This document shows positions 1 through 11,959 of a DNA stretch of 64,000 nucleotides, piece by piece (positions within the stretch are counted from its first letter, which is position 1; each line of letters begins with the position of its first letter). The notes under the pieces are model-generated. The model was not told the DNA's origin. It saw only the letters and a program-made list of their open reading frames with translations, and ran no database searches. Source of the stretch: Callorhinus ursinus (Eukaryota; Chordata; Mammalia; Carnivora; Otariidae). The translations under genes were made by a program, and so were the position numbers. The stretch covers positions 16,182,182-16,246,181 of the forward strand of contig NW_020312827.1 in assembly GCF_003265705.1 (NCBI RefSeq). The letters are read 5' to 3'.

Positions 1-502
1 CATTTCCATTAATGGATTAATACTCCAATTTTATTATTTTTCTAATCTTCAGGAAACAAATAATTTTCTTGGAATTTGCCTAAAGTATCTCACACAGGTA
101 AAAAGAATGAAGGCTTTCAGCTCATTTTAACCCCACTTTGGGTATTACTGGATTCAGTTTGCTAAAAGTTTGTTTAGATTTTTGAAATAACATTTGCTAG
201 AGAAATTGATCTATAGTTTTTCTTTTAGTGTCCTTGATACATTTTGATATAAGGATTATTCTTACTTAATAAAAAAGGAACTAAGAATTATTTTATCTTT
301 ATTAAATAGAAGATTTTGTATTTAAATGTTTGGAAAAGTTTGCTAATGAAATCATCTAAATCTGGAGATTTTTCTGGTATTTTTAAAATAATAGATTTAA
401 TGTACTGAACAGAACAAGTGCTGTTGAGATTTGCCTATTTCTCTTTTCAGTTTTGGTAGGTTATATTTTTTCTAAAAATGTGGGCATCTAAGTTTTCAGA
501 TT
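1..502. other. AT-rich sequence with no gene seen
   Basis: I see no feature here apart from short A and T runs and short palindromic AT stretches. The sequence TGGAAAAGTTTGCTAATGAA near 331-350 vaguely resembles antisense L1 reverse-transcriptase sequence, but I cannot assign it. Confidence 0.4.
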
Positions 503-510
503 AATATGCC

Positions 511-1632
511 TTATTTATTTATTTATTTATTATTTATTTATTTATTTTCACAAATAAGAATTTTTATTTGTTGCCATTAAATATCTGAATTTTATTTATT
601 GTTCATACTTTTTTTAAGATTTTATTTATTTATTTGACAGAGACAGAGACAGCGAGAGAGGGAACACAAACAGTGGCAGAAGGAGAGGGAGAAGCAGGCT
701 TCTCGCAAGCAAGGAGCCTGATTCAGGGCTTGATCCCTGGATTTGGGATCATGACCCAAGCAGAAGGTAGATGCTTAATGACTGAGCCACCCAGGCACCC
801 CAAAATGTCTGAATTTTAAACAGGTTCTTGGACTGGTGGCCCCCATCCATTAACTCATTCAACTTTAGCACTGATCTCATCCCCAGTAACTTTTCCAGAA
901 CTACTAACTTCACCATGAAGTTCTTTGAGCTTTCCCAATTCAAACTTGGGCTTCTTCTGCATTTTTACTTTTCTAACAAAGACATCTTGGAGTGGATAAA
1001 TAGACTGACAAGACTTTTCTATGTCTATGTCATCAGAAAAGACATAGAAATTTACTGACCTCTTCTTTTAGGTCATTGTCTGCACCTCTGAGGTCATGAT
1101 TTCCATCATCTTTTTCCAAATTTGGTAGACCTGCTCATGCTGAGTCTAAGAGGTCTTCTGAACCTGCTTGTTGTGTTTCCTTAGTAAAACCAACACAAAA
1201 TAGATGAAGCCAATAACCACTGGTAGTCTTGACATCAACATGAGCTTTAATCACGGTCTGCCATTTTTTGACCATGGAACAAACACATTTTGTCACGGGG
1301 ATGATCCATGCCATGGAAATTAGGCAGTTTTTGCCCTGAGCATCCTCAGTAATTAGCTTGACTTTTATAAATACAACTACATCATTCTGCAGATCAGCAA
1401 GGCTCACTTCAAAAACCCAACCCTTGAGGCCATCAGACGCAATTTTGGTTCCTTCAGTTCTCGTGACCAGTGTTTTTCCAATATTTCTTATACTGATCAT
1501 AGCTGGTGCTTTCACATCCATCTTTCTTAGAAAATGTATCAACTACTTTCTTCCTGGCTCCTTTTTTGCCACCTTTCCTAAAGACACTTGTTTTTGCTGA
1601 CCACCAATGCACGGCTCCAGGAGCCAAAAGGC
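511..1632 (-). pseudogene. RPS3A: Processed pseudogene of ribosomal protein S3A (eS1)
   Basis: The minus strand encodes a decayed copy of RPS3A, a 264-residue component of the 40S subunit. A 135-residue frame at 1135-1542 matches the family from the VKAPAM region through [44 protein letters not shown] and AHVDVKTT to LFCVGFTK. The remainder ([15 protein letters not shown], and a C-terminus near 820-835) lies in other frames. It has no introns. The TOP-like 5' end (CCTTTTGGCTC read on the minus strand, ending near 1632) and a 3' UTR (548-608) are both present. A degenerate A-rich tail occupies 511-547. The termini are flanked by AATATGCC (503-510) and AATATGCT (1633-1640), a target-site duplication. 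It is disabled by a one-base insertion at the start codon, a 4-base deletion just before VKAPAM, and a stop at 1135. A SINE (609-801) sits in the 3' UTR. All this is seen directly; L1-mediated retroposition is the accepted mechanism for such copies. It is not expected to make S3A protein. Confidence 0.93.
609..801 (-). mobile_element. Can-SINE in the RPS3A pseudogene 3' UTR
   Basis: This is a minus-strand tRNA-Lys-derived carnivore SINE: the T-rich tail lies at the left, then GA-rich sequence, the GGGATCATGACC block and the head ending CACCCAGGCACCCC. It interrupts the pseudogene 3' UTR. The host sequence is duplicated as AAATATCTGAATTTTA (about 580-595) and AAAATGTCTGAATTTTA (about 801-817). 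The two copies differ slightly, so the insertion is not recent. Confidence 0.92.
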
Positions 1633-2079
1633 AATATGCTTTTTTAAAAATATATTCTTTAGATTTCTAATATTTTTAAGATCTTAATGTCTTTAAGCTA
1701 TATATTTAATATCTAATATCTTTCTGATAATATAAATTTATCACCTTTTTTCCTTGATTAGTCTGGCTAAGTTTTTATTTATTTTGTTATGTTTTTCAAA
1801 AATTCGATTTTTTTACTTTATTGGTTTTCTCTACAAATAGAGGGAAATATGATTAATTTATCATTTAATACTTTTTGCTTTCATATTTACTTTTTCTTTC
1901 TATCTTCTTTGACCATTCCATCTTTAAGCTGTTCCAGTCTGCCTCTAACACTCAGTACTCCACAAAAATAAGTCTTGCCAAATTTAGCAACACCTCCACA
2001 CTGCTATATACACAGGAAATTTTCTTAAGAATGTTGGATAGAGGTTATTGATCATCATGTCAGCAATTAAATATATAAC

Positions 2080-2545
2080 GTAGTGACTTAGGATATAGTC
2101 TCTGGAGGCAGAAATTCTTTTTTTTATTATTTTTTTATTTTTTTTAAGATTTTATTTACTTATTTGAGAGAGAGAGAAAATGAGAGATAGAGAGCACAAG
2201 AGGGAAGAGGGTCAGAGGGAGAAGCAGACTCCCTGCCGAGCAGGGAGCCCGATGCGGGACTCGATCCTGGGACTCCCGGATCATGACCTGAGCCAACGGC
2301 AGTCGCTTAACCAACTGAGCCACCCAGGCCCCCTGGAGGCAGAATTTCTGGGATCAAATTCTTGCTCTGCTGTATGGACTGTAGGTAAATTGTTTTACCT
2401 TTCTATATATAGTTTTCTTTATCATTAAAATGAATATTCCAACCATAATATGCAATTAAGTGAGTTGATACATGTAATTCTTAAAATAAGCCTAACACAT
2501 ATTTAGATTCTTAATATATATTTGGTGTCATTATTATATCCTTAT
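2080..2545 (+). mobile_element. MIR, split by a SINE
   Basis: This is an old MIR fragment in two parts, about 2080-2117 and 2333-2545. The visible MIR hallmarks are the TCTGGAGGCAGA segment, TGGGATCAAATTCTTGCTCTGC, a decayed TTGTTTTACCTTTCT, and AAAATGAATATTCCAACC in place of the AAAATGGGGATAATA block. The SINE at 2118-2332 divides it. Confidence 0.7.
2118..2332 (-). mobile_element. Can-SINE with target-site duplication
   Basis: The element carries a left poly(T), AGATTTTATTTACTTATTTGAG, a GA-rich tract, GACTCGATCC and GATCATGACCTGAGCC, with the head ending GCCACCCAGGCCCC. The flanking duplication is CTGGAGGCAGAAATTCT (about 2102-2117) against CTGGAGGCAGAATTTCT (2333-2349). Confidence 0.95.
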
Positions 2546-2667
2546 TTTTGTTTTCATCCAAGCAGTTGTGAAAATCACAATGTACATCCATTTCTAATAT
2601 TGTGGTCACTCTCAACAAGTGGTTTTCATACTTTCATGTATGTATGAATCATCTAGGGTGATTTCTA

Positions 2668-2864
2668 TTTTTTTTTTTTTAGATTTTATTTATTTATTTG
2701 AGAGAGAGAGAATGAGAGATAGACAGCACAAGAGGGAAGAGGGTCAGAGGGAGAAGCAGACTCCCTGCTGAGCAGGAGGCCCGATGTGGGACTCGATCCC
2801 AGGACTCCAGGATCATGACCTGAGCCAAAGGCAGTCGCTTAACCAACTGAGCCACCCAGGCGCC
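2668..2864 (-). mobile_element. Can-SINE with exact 15-bp target-site duplication
   Basis: Full-length minus-strand SINE flanked by identical CTAGGGTGATTTCTA copies at 2653-2667 and 2865-2879. It is closely similar to the copy at 2118-2332, including the AATGAGAGATAGA and CAAGAGGGAAGAGGGTCAGAGG segments, so both probably belong to the same subfamily. Confidence 0.96.
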
Positions 2865-2879
2865 CTAGGGTGATTTCTA

Positions 2880-3794
2880 AATATTCGATTCAACATTTTA
2901 CTTTTCTTTTAATTTTAATATTTTTATTTAATAATTCTGGGTAGGATTCAAAAATTACATTTCCAGTAATTACTCCAATTGTTCTCATGTAGGTGGCTTA
3001 CAGAGCACTTTTTAAAATCCCTGCTGACCAAGATTCTCTCCTTAACCAAACTGTAGTCAGATTTTTCTTGACTATGCCTCCATCTTGGCCTATAAAGACT
3101 TGAACAAACACTACTATAATTTCTAACAGTTCCAGGCAGTACCCGTAGGATGTCTCTAGTCCCTCTTAAAGTGCCTGCTTGAGAAAACTCATGGCTGCCA
3201 AAAGAATTTACTGTCTGTTGAAGCCAATGCCTGAAGATAGGGCCCCTATTTCCCAGTCTTTGTGTAAAGGAAGAAGCTAACCTTGGTAGGTGCCAGTTAG
3301 CAAACCCAGATGGGTTTCACTTGGACCACCTCTACCCCCTTCTGCCATTTTGTGATTTTTCACTTCCCTGACTGTTTAAGCCCCAGACATTTCCCCTCCC
3401 TCCTCTACTCTCCTTTCAAAGGTCTGATCACCTCTGAACATATCAGAATGGAGCTCAGCCCTTTCCCCTACAGTCAGTAGTTACTGAACACAATCTGTTC
3501 TCACTCTTTAAAATTAATGTCTGGTTGTGTTTATCTTTGACACTTCCCCACAATTAGCATGACTTTAATGTAATTTTGAAATAAATCTCATGATCCAAGA
3601 TTCTCAAATTTTATCCAACTTTTTTTTTTCTTTTTGTGCTGCTACTAGGTAACAATGTGTTTTATAAACCTCCCTGGTGATTGTTACTGAACAAAAAATT
3701 TAGACCTATAAATCTAACTGTGGCCTTGCTCTTTTTAACCATTAATGTAAAGGGTTTAATTTTGAACTCTCATTTTTGTTCAGTTTCTCTATAA
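2880..3794. other. Unassigned, no gene seen
   Basis: I recognise no coding exon. The part from about 3150 to 3480 is less AT-rich than its neighbours and may be an unrecognised LTR or DNA-transposon remnant, but nothing diagnostic is visible. Confidence 0.35.
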
Positions 3795-3970
3795 GTTTAT
3801 CCTCATGCCAGGGCCATGCTGCCTTGACTAGTATAGATTTATAGCAAGTTTTGAAATTGGAAAGTGTTCAAGTGCTTGATCTTATTCTCCTGTCAAGAAG
3901 TTTTGGCTACACTGCCTCATTTGCCTTTCCCTGTAAGCTTGACACTGTCAATTTCTACAAACAAAAAGGC

Positions 3971-3998
3971 TTGGGGGGGTGGTGGTGGTGGTGGTGGT
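3971..3998. repeat. (GGT)n microsatellite
   Basis: A run of G followed by about seven TGG units, lying within the antisense L1 body. Confidence 0.9.
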
Positions 3999-5562
3999 TG
4001 AAATTGACTTAATTAAATCTATAGACCAATTCATGGTGAATTGCCATTTTAATACATTTAATCTTCTGATTCATGAATATGGAATGTCTCTCCATTTATT
4101 TAATCTTCCTTCTCACAGCAGCATTTTGAAATTTTCAGTACACAATCTTGTACTGCTTTTGTTAATGTTACTTCTGAGTATTTTATTCATTTTTTTCATG
4201 CAATTGTGAATGGAATTGTTTTTTCTAATTTCATTTGCAAAAATGTTCACTACTACTACTATGGAAATATAATGTTTCTATATTGATGTTAAATCCTGTG
4301 ATCTTGATCCTGACCTTATTTGAAAGTTTTGTTACTTTTTGTGACTTATTTGGATTTTCTATGTACAGAATCAGGTCTTCTGCAAATAAAACAATCTTCT
4401 TTCTTTCCAGTTTGGATACCTTTTATTTCTTTATCATTTTCTTCTGCTCTTTTTCTGTCTAATTCACTGCCTATATCTTCAATGCATGCAATGTTGACTA
4501 AAAGTGGTGAGAGCAGGCATCCTTGCCTTTTCCTGATCTTAAGGGGGAAGCACTTGGTGTTGCACCATCTTAGTAAACTTTTCACTTTAGTGGTGAAACA
4601 TCAAATGTTTTCCCCTAAAATCATTAAAAAAAGCTATAGCTATAGGACTTTTGTAGAAACTCTTTATTTGTTTCAGGAAGTTCTATTCTTAATCTGTTAG
4701 AAGTTATCATCAGTAGATATAAGATTTTTCCAAAATGTATTTGTGCATTTATTAACATGATCATGAGCTTTTGTTACTTTATTAATATGGTGCATTACAT
4801 TAATTGATTTTCAGATATTACACCAAATTTCATTCCTGAGATAAACCTCATTTGGGCATGGTGTACATATAATCATTTTCCTACATGGCTGGGTTTATTT
4901 GCTAATATTTTCTTGAGGATTTTTGCAACCATATTCATGAAATCTATAGGCCAGTACTTTTCTTTTTTCCCTATTGATGTCTTTTTTCCCTCTACTGATA
5001 AGATTAGGATAGCACTTGCCTCACAAAATGAATTAGGAAGTGTTCCCTCCCCCTTTATTTCTGAAGAAATTTTTCCATTTCTGTTGCTTTTTCCCTTTTC
5101 TGGAGGAGTTCACAAAGTGTTGTTATTACTTGCTCCTTTTAATGATCAATTAAATTCCCAGGGTAGCCATGGGAGGTTGATCTTTACTTAGTGAGAAGAT
5201 TTTTAATCATTGTTTTAATTTCTTCATTTGTTATACATCTATTCATATATTCTATTTTTTGTTGTTGTTCTTATTGTTGTTCAGATTTAGTAATTTTTAT
5301 CTTTTTAGGAATTTTTCCATTTTAACCACATTGTGTAATTTGTTGGCAAAATATTATTCATAATATTCCCATGTGATTTTTTTAAATTTCTGTAAAATCA
5401 GTAGTGCTAGCCTCCCTTTTATTCCTGTTTTGGTAATTTGTTTCTACTCTTATTTTCTTGCCAACTCTAAGTAAATATTTGACAAGTTTGTTGATTTTTT
5501 CAATAAAATTTTGAGGATTCGCTTTTGTAGTATTTTTTTTTGTATTTGATACCATTTATTTC

Positions 5563-5757
5563 TCTTTTTTTTTTAGATTTATTTATTTGAGAGAGAGAAA
5601 GAGTGCACACCTGTGTGTGAGAGGGGGAGGGGAAGAAGGAGAGAGAAAATCTCAAGCAGACACCCCACTGAGCACAGAGCCTAACTCAGCTGGTCCCATC
5701 ACCCATGAGACCATAACCTGAGCTGAAACCAAGAGTCTGATCAGCCACCCAGGTTTC
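5563..5757 (-). mobile_element. Diverged Can-SINE inside L1
   Basis: Poly(T), AGATTTATTTATTTGAGAGA, a GA-rich section, GACCATAACCTGAGCTG and CAGCCACCCAGG identify a minus-strand SINE. It diverges more than the other copies and its target-site duplication is not clear. It splits antisense L1 sequence. Confidence 0.85.
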
Positions 5758-6828
5758 CTTACTTCTTTTCTAATCATTTTTTCTTCTTTTTTCTTGTGTT
5801 ATGTTTAATTTACTCTTTTATTTTCTAGCTCTCTAAAATTAATTCATAGGTTATTGCCTTGAAATATTTCTTTTCAAATCCAGGCATTTCATTTCTAAAT
5901 TTTCTTCTAAGCAATGTTTTAGATACATGCCATGAATTTCTATGTATTGTGTTTTCATTTTTGTTCAACTCAAAATGTTTTCTGATTTCTTTTTTGATTT
6001 ATTCTTTAGTTCATTGGTTGCTTAGAAGTGTGCTAGTTAATTTCCAAATATTTTTGGATTTCTCATGTTCTTCTTTTTTATTTCTAATGTAATTCCATAG
6101 TGATCAGAGAACATACTTTATAGGAGTCCAATTATTTTACATTTATTGAGAATTCTTATGGCCTAGAACATAATCTTTCTTGAAACATGTTCCATGTATT
6201 TTTTCTACTGCTGTTGTATAGTGTGTTCTATGAATATCTCTTTGGTCATTTTCATCAATAATGTCTTTTGTAATCTTATGTCTCACATCCTTAATAATCT
6301 TGCTGATTTTCACTCTAACTGAGCTCACTATTTGTGGGAGTAGGACATTGAATTGTCCAAATATTTTTGTTACATTTTCTATTTATCCTTTAAATTGTCT
6401 AAATCTGCTACATATATTTTTTTAATCTTTTGTTAGGTGCATGTGTGTTTATAATTATTATGCCTCCCAAGTGAGTTGATCTTTTATAATTAGAAAATGT
6501 CCATCTTGTAACTAAATGAAATTTTTTTCTTAATGTCTTTTGTTTGATACTAGTATAGTCACTCTGGCTCTCTCATGGTTACTGTTTCATGGTGTATCTC
6601 TTCCCCTCCTTTTATTTTTGATTAATTGTGTCTTTGAATCTAAAGAGTGCCTCTAATAGGGGGTATATATTTGGATCTTTATAATTTTCGTTTTTGTTTC
6701 TATCCATTCTGACAATCTCTGCCTTTTAAGGAGAGTTTTTAATCCATGAATGCTTAATATCATTATTGACATGATTGGATTTATATCTGCCATTTTGCTA
6801 TTTGTTTCCTTTATGTTTCACACCTTCT

Positions 6829-6855
6829 CTCCCTCCCTCTCTCTCTCTCTCTCTC
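6829..6855. repeat. (CT)n microsatellite
   Basis: CCCTCCCTC followed by uninterrupted CT repeats within the antisense L1. Confidence 0.9.
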
Positions 6856-6944
6856 TTTTTTTCCCCTCTATTTCCTTTCTTGATGTTATGTTGATAATTA
6901 TCTAATGTGCCATAAAATTGTTTTGTTGAATTATCTACTGGATT

Positions 6945-6949
6945 TGTGT

Positions 6950-6987
<38 letters not shown>
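6945..6987. repeat. (GT)n microsatellite
   Basis: About 20 TG units with one GA interruption, lying in old antisense L1 sequence about 90 bases from the CT tract. Confidence 0.93.
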
Positions 6988-7340
6988 TTTTTTTTTTGGT
7001 GGATATTTTTTAGTTGTTGCTCTAGGGATTGCAACATAATTTTTAATGGGTCAAAAATTCTAGTTTCTTTACATACCTCATAATATTCTTTTGAAAGCTG
7101 AACTTTTAGAACTACATTGCAACAATTCTAGACTCTGATTTCCACCAGGATTGATATTTGCTTCTATTTTTATATTTATTAGTGACTTGGTTGGACTAAT
7201 TTGTTGCCTGTGTGGTGACTGATGTTTCTGCTCAGTTATTTGTTTCTATTTTTATCTTCTTTAATTCTTGTTTTGCTTTTTAAGGTTAGTTTGTTTGACA
7301 TAGTTCTTGGGTCAACATAGCTTATTTCTCATCCAATACT

Positions 7341-9375
7341 TGTTTAGAGGTTATGCTCAAACACTTGGAAAAAGTAGGACTTTCATATTTTGCCAATAGA
7401 TCTCTTAAAATCCAGTAGCTCATTATGGCCTCAGCAATCTTTTCTAAGTTTGCACACAGTGCTGTACATACAGCCTTTCTTCCAGTGAGCCTGCTAGTAA
7501 GCTGCAGCCTATACCCTCAGGTAAACTTCTGGATGATAGAGCTAGAATGGGTAAGAACAAAGCAGCCTTGCCCTAAAATTCCACAATCCTCCACTATTTT
7601 TACTGAGGTTCAGTTGATATTCTTAAAGTCATGTTTCTCATTTATTGTATGGTTTTGGTCAATTTCCAGAGCACTTGAATGGTTATTTTTGACAATTTGT
7701 CCAGTTTTTATCATTGCTTTTTTGGAGAGAGATTTTGTCATTTTCTTCAATTTGCCATTCCAGAAGTCTCACATTGTTCTTTTAAAGCTACTTTAAACTA
7801 AGGTGTTTTTTTTCTCTATTTTTTTCTTGGTATGAAGTACAAGTATTTGAAATGTTTCATTTCTGTTTGAATCCCAATTGTTATCTACTTTGCAGCACCT
7901 ACACTGGCAACAGTGTTTTCTTTTATAATAAAATACATTTAATTTTTTATTATGTTCAGTTAGCCACTGTATAGTACTTTAATTTAATCTAGTAAGAAAT
8001 ATATAACTTTTTTCTTCTCATATACCTTGTGTATAGCAACATATCCAAACTCCTTTGACTGAATTTCAAGATATCTTTACAAATTTTTTGTTTTTGTTTT
8101 TGTTCTTGTTTTGCTATAAATGTTCATTTTCTTTTGATAAAAAATGCACAGGAGTCTTTTATATAAACAATACATAAGAAAAATTCCTTGTCATACTGTT
8201 TGAAATAGTCTCACAATTGGAATAGGAAGACAGATATCACAGTTCTTAGATGAAAACTGGTTATGTTCACCAGCCTCTTTAACTTTCTAGTAAAATTTCT
8301 ATCTTAGAAAAATTCCATATGGAGCTGGGGAAAAGTATGCCTTTAATAATCTAATGCATTAATCAAACATTAATTTTTGCTAATGTGGGTAGAGAAATAT
8401 CATATGATGATTCTGTGGCATATGTTTGATATATACAAAGAGGAGTGCAGCACAGTTCTTCCTGAAACTATGATTTCTTGACTAAAAGAGAAATTCTCAT
8501 CATAAAAATCTCAAGAAGTCCTGTAGCTCTTTAATAAAGATGGATGTCACCTTGGTGTAGGTGGTGTCACTGAAGTTGATTTACACTGTTAATTCTTTCT
8601 CAACTTTATTTTTTCTTAAGTAGATTCCTATGCTATTATCAGAATATGTAATATTCAGACTTGTAGGAATTAGAAGCTGGAAAGGTTTCAGTAAATGGCC
8701 AAAAATTTTACAAGTAATAATACTGTTCAAGTTCACTTTTCAAGTTCAATTATGAAGTTATTCACTCACCCAGTTATTCAGTCTTCCAGTTCTTCATGCT
8801 ATTATTTGATTATGTATAACTTTAAAAAGGATAAATTGAATAAAATTTTTTATTTAAAATTAAACATTGAAATATCTGGTACATTTCAAAGCACATAAAA
8901 TAAGCTGAATCATTATGGAAGGCATTTTGTGTCTGGAATTTGTCTATAAGCCTTCTGAGCATTTCAGAGACCAGCTTATTCCTCACCCCCTTTAGCCATG
9001 CCTATCTTAAGATTGTCTATCCATACTGAAAACATGCCAACTTTGCTATCATCTCAAATAGACTTCTTTATTAATCTGTCAGTATTATCAATAACAGCTC
9101 ACAGTCATTTTAGAAATGAGAATTCCAGCCTCAAAATTATTCAAGGATGAAATGGGTAAATGTACATTTTTGTGTAAAATATAGTTTTAGATTCTTTCAC
9201 ATATTAGATTCCTTTAATTCTCACCTCCTTCCCTGAAGTAGATTCTCTGCTATAAGCATGGAAATTGTAGGACAAGAAGTTAAATAAACCATCGGAGAGA
9301 TGATAAATTTTCTAACTGGAATTTCAATTCATGCATATCTGATTGCCAAACTCACACTCTCCCTATGTTTGTGGT
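7341..9375. other. AT-rich, mostly unassigned
   Basis: The segment 7400-7800 may continue old antisense L1 (GCCATTCCAGAAGTCTCACA near 7756 is a phrase I associate with old L1 5' regions). Its 123-residue frame at 7425-7796 has no recognisable domain. From 7900 to 9375 I see no repeat or exon that I can name. Confidence 0.35.
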
Positions 9376-9436
9376 GCGTAATAAGTATTAGTTGAGCACC
9401 TACTATGCCTAAGTCCATATGCCAGGCTTTTTAGGT
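9376..9436 (-). mobile_element. L2 3'-end fragment
   Basis: TTGAGCACCTACTATGCCTA followed by a ATGCCAGGC motif is the reverse complement of the conserved L2 3' end. It is a short remnant. Confidence 0.6.
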
Positions 9437-10624
9437 TTCTTTGTAGAAATCTCTTACTGCATCATTTAAATAAAGGTTCAGATAAAAAAAAATGACTTGA
9501 ACTTGTTTTTCTACTTATTCCAACATCACACATTTATAAATCATTCAGGAGCTTTGTATCTTATCAGAAAAATACATACCAAAAATCTGAACTATCATTA
9601 TTTATTCAGAACAAAGTCTTTTCATTTACCTTTTCGTCTTTAAGTACTGAGTACTTGCAGTGATGTGCCACCTTCAGGAGTTTTTATTCTAACACTTAGG
9701 TTACAAGGATAGCAGCAGTATTTTCATAGTTTTATTGTATATGGGTAGGACTCCAGGTATTCATCCTGGATTGAAAATATACTAGAATTTCTATTTTTAT
9801 GCTTAATAAAAGATCGCCTTAAAATAAATCTGTTTCCATTTTGAATAACAAAGCCAAAGTCTTATATTCCAGCTTTACAATAAAATAAAATGAAGATTTC
9901 CCTTTAAATGGAACATCTGCATCTCAAAAAGTTGAATAAGATGACACTTAAGAAGTCATTCCAGCCAGTTAGTTAGGGCATGGGGGAAAGTTCAACACTA
10001 GAATAATTCTCTGAATGTATTGTATTTTTATTCGATTATGAGCAGGATTCATTTTCATTTAATTTGCCAACATGCCTCTCAGTGTTTTATTCTTAGATAA
10101 ACAAGTGACTGTAGGCATGTTGAGCCAATTACTCCTATTCTGTTCCTAAATTGGCATTAATACAATAGCCGGATGGAAATGGTCCCATGCTTGCTGACAC
10201 GTTATTAATGACCAGTGATGCAAAAAATATTGCTATAGCCCTGCTTACTTGTTTCTATGCTTGAGACCAGTGGGCTTGATCAATCTCATGCTGTATATTT
10301 TTCCTTTTTTGAGCCCACTGTCAGCATACTTTTACCAACAGGAAAGTCAGCTTTATATCTCACAGCTCTACTGGAGGCTGAGTTCTGGCATAAATAAAAC
10401 AAAACATTTTAATGCTTTTTCTTGGGTCCTGGATATCCACTAATAATGTTTAATACTTTAGGAAAACATTCTAATTACAACATATGGTAACTTTTTTTTT
10501 GTTTTTTGATAGAGGAGATACTAGATATATTCCATCAACAGTTCATATCATATCCTCATGCTATTAATGGTCAAGTAACTGATGGTGACCAAAAATAGCC
10601 TTAAAAGCTTAGGACTAAAATTTC
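9437..10624. other. Unassigned AT-rich sequence
   Basis: I see no coding exon, SINE, or LINE landmark. The 64-residue frame at 10249-10443 has no recognisable features. Confidence 0.4.
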
Positions 10625-10825
10625 AGTATTGAAGTTAAACACTCAAGCTCTGTAGTTAAAAAAATCTGGGATTTAGTCACAACTGTTCCACTTAATCAAT
10701 GAGTTAACTTGGACACATTACTTAAACTTTATCTAAGATTTTTCATCTCTCAAATGAGGGCGGTATTAACCACCTTTTTTTTTTAATAGAGTTATTGTGA
10801 GCATTAAATGATATAACTCAGTCTA
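10625..10825 (+). mobile_element. MIR
   Basis: A MIR pattern is visible: ATCTGGGATTTAGTCACAACTG, GTTAACTTGGACACATTACTTAAACTTT, CATCTCTCAAATGAGG and GAGTTATTGTGAGCATTAAATGA. Confidence 0.8.
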
Positions 10826-11304
10826 TATCATCAAATTAACCTTCATGTTCCTTTGGTTCCTGCCTAATACTTTGCTTACCATAATCCGAATCTTATCTTG
10901 TTCCTGGCTTCAAGCTCTTCAACAGATTCCAAGATTTAGGCCCCTTCATTCAAGGAGTATTTGGAGTCTGTGCCTCATTTTCACATATTTTCCCCCTGAA
11001 AATATGATCCTGTGTTGTCTTCCCTGTATTACTAAAGATTCCAGTTCTTACTCTCCTGCCCCTCATGGAGCTGATCCCAAGAGTGTTCCTCAGCACACAC
11101 AAATCAGTGTCTTGGAGTTTGCTACCTGAGAAAGCTATCTAAGGCAGCCCCCATCTCTGGTTGGATTCCTCCTAACTCTTTTCCAACCACCATCTACCTG
11201 CTCAGGTATATATTTATTATCACCTATATTTATTACTAACTTTGTGGGTCCTTAAAAACAGGTTGTATGTTTCAGGACATCAATCAGTCAAAGCATCTAT
11301 TGTC

Positions 11305-11520
11305 AATCATTCCAAATATTTGTTCAAGCTTTATGACCCAAACATTGTTCTAAGAGACTTATATATAGATTGCCTCACTTAATCCCTGTGACTCTATGAA
11401 GTGGGTGCTATTATTATTCCCATTTTTCAGATGAGAATGCTGAGTCACAGTACATGGAGGAGCCAGGATTTAGAATTTAAACCTCTGCTGTCTGATTCCT
11501 GAGGTCATACTCTTCATCAC
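11305..11520 (-). mobile_element. MIR
   Basis: Antisense MIR: GATTGCCTCACTTAATCCC, TGGGTGCTATTATTATTCCC, ATTTTTCAGATGAGAATGCTGAG, then GAGCCAGGATTTAGAATTT. Confidence 0.83.
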
Positions 11521-11959
11521 TCTGTTTCCCCATGGCCATGAAGCTAACTGCCTCCCACCCAGGACTCTTGCAGATCTCCCATTTCCAGACTCCTTGAGGC
11601 TTTGCCAGATCTCCAGTTGAAATACTCTCTGAAGTATAATTAATACTTTTATGCTTCTCTGCAGAATCTGGCTGAAGTTGGGACTTTATCTCACTTGACT
11701 TCCTTCTCTTCACTATCCTGAATCTGTACTCTTACAGGTCTCTCCCAAGAGCACTTCTTTAGTAAATCACTTGCACATAATCCTCATCTCAGGCTCTGCT
11801 TCTGACAAACACAGGCTTAGCACAAAGAGTTAACTATTAGAGAGGAATTTTGAGGGAAAATAGAGAACATGATTTATGAAGAAAATACCAAACATCATAT
11901 GATTTCAACCACAAATATTTTGAGAGATAAAGGTATTATATTATCCTTGTGATATGTAA

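Larger units (their letters stand above)
3795..7340 (-). mobile_element. Old L1 (L1M type), ORF2 body in antisense
   Basis: The plus strand reads as the reverse complement of a mammalian L1 ORF2. Recognisable antisense landmarks are TATAGCAAGTTTTGAAATTGG (3842), ATGGAATGTCTCTCCATTTA (4079), GGATACCTTTTATTTCTTT (4415), AAAAGTGGTGAGAGCAGGCATCCTTGCC (4500-4527), GAGGATTTTTGCAACC (4915) and GGAAGTGTTCCCTCC (5036). The 3' side of the element is at the left and its 5' side is towards 7340. Open frames such as 4320-4700 and 4913-5191 are antisense by-products. The element is heavily decayed and hosts a SINE (5563-5757), a GGT tract, a CT tract and a GT tract. The outer limits are approximate. Confidence 0.85.

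Noticed and set aside
1358..1600. 80-residue plus-strand frame
   Set aside because: It is the antisense shadow of the RPS3A pseudogene.
4320..5191. 126- and 92-residue plus-strand frames
   Set aside because: They lie on the antisense strand of old L1 ORF2; landmarks such as GTGGTGAGAGCAGGCATCC are L1, not a gene.
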